37,769 bases of DNA from an uncultured Planctomycetaceae bacterium (GTDB lineage: Bacteria; Planctomycetota; Planctomycetia; Pirellulales; UBA1268): contig CAIXGY010000016.1 in assembly GCA_903919035.1 (NCBI GenBank), positions 1 to 37,769 of the forward strand, given 5' to 3'. Numbering within the stretch: the first letter of the stretch is position 1; every line of letters begins with the position of its first letter. Shown here in pieces: positions 37,137-37,769 of the stretch. Position numbers and translations under genes: made by a program. The notes below the pieces were generated by a model. That model had not been told where the DNA came from. It was given only the letters and a program-made list of their open reading frames with translations, and did not search any database.

Positions 37137-37769
37137 TCAGCGCTGGTACTCGCCGACGAGCGTCTGGAGGGCCTGGGCCATCCTCGACAGTTCCTGCGAG
37201 GCGAGCTGCGTGTTGGCGGCCCCCTCGGCCGTGCTCTGGGCTGCGCGGGCCACCTGGAGGATGTTTTCGGCGATCTCCCCCGAGCCGGTGGTCGCGTGGC
37301 CGATGTTGCGGACGATCTCGCCGGTCGTCGCCGATTGCTCCTCGACGGCGGCCGCGATCTTCGTCTGCAGGGCGTCGATCTTCTCGATGACGCCGCGGAT
37401 CTCAGTGATCGCATCGACGGCGCGGCGGGTGTCGGCCTGCATGCCCTCGATCCGCCCGCCGATCTCCTCGGTGGCGCGGGCCGTCTCGCGGGCCAGTTCC
37501 TTGACCTCGTTGGCCACGACGGCAAAGCCCTTGCCTGCGTCCCCTGCACGGGCCGCCTCGATCGTGGCGTTGAGCGCGAGCAGGTTGGTCTGCTCGGCGA
37601 TCGAGTTGATGACCTTGACGACCGCGCCGATGTCGGTGCTGGAGCGTCCCAACGCATCCATCGTGGCTGACGTCGCCGTCGCGGCCTCGACGGCCCGGCG
37701 GGCGGTGGTGGCCGCGTCGTGGGCGTTGCGGGCGATGTCGTGAATGCTGACGGTGAGGTTTTCGATGGA
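37137..37769 (-). CDS. Methyl-accepting chemotaxis protein (C-terminal signalling domain; 5' end outside window)
   Basis: [50 protein letters not shown]; frame open to the window edge. Confidence 0.9.
   Translation of the reverse strand, partial: SIENLTVSIHDIARNAHDAATTARRAVEAATATSATMDALGRSSTDIGAVVKVINSIAEQTNLLALNATIEAARAGDAGKGFAVVANEVKELARETARATEEIGGRIEGMQADTRRAVDAITEIRGVIEKIDALQTKIAAAVEEQSATTGEIVRNIGHATTGSGEIAENILQVARAAQSTAEGAANTQLASQELSRMAQALQTLVGEYQR

Overview
High-GC bacterial chromosome segment. Gene content and style (DUF1570-like lipoprotein, HTTM protein, squalene-cyclase-like anchored protein, STAS/PP2C/Che genes) suggest a planctomycete, probably Pirellulales-like; this assignment is inference. 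About 1-9.5 kb is a lower-GC accessory island. It carries two sulfotransferases, three glycosyltransferases, SAM methyltransferases and an HTTM membrane protein, and ends at an initiator tRNA-fMet gene (9485-9558, minus). A truncated tyrosine recombinase runs into that tRNA, and an imperfect copy of the tRNA 3' end lies at 111-132. From 9.6 kb onward the window is mostly core-type: ispG, rimO, pgsA-like, CPBP protease, LpxL-like acyltransferase, Rieske, GNAT, a Mur-ligase-like/MurB-like/FtsQ-like trio, tsaE, thiL, two HtrA-type proteases, cinA, STAS plus SpoIIE-type phosphatase, cheR, cheB and an MCP. Best leads: (1) a Mur-ligase-like and MurB-like pair that both lack catalytic motifs, next to an FtsQ-like gene; (2) the tRNA-fMet-targeted glycan/sulfation/HTTM island with att-like ends; (3) a dispersed intergenic repeat in three copies, two sharing a 31-bp identical core; (4) a CinA whose C-terminal domain lost the ESCTGG motif; (5) a REC-REC-CheB fusion with Asn at the first phosphoacceptor site. 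Calls rest on reading motifs in the translations; no database search was run.
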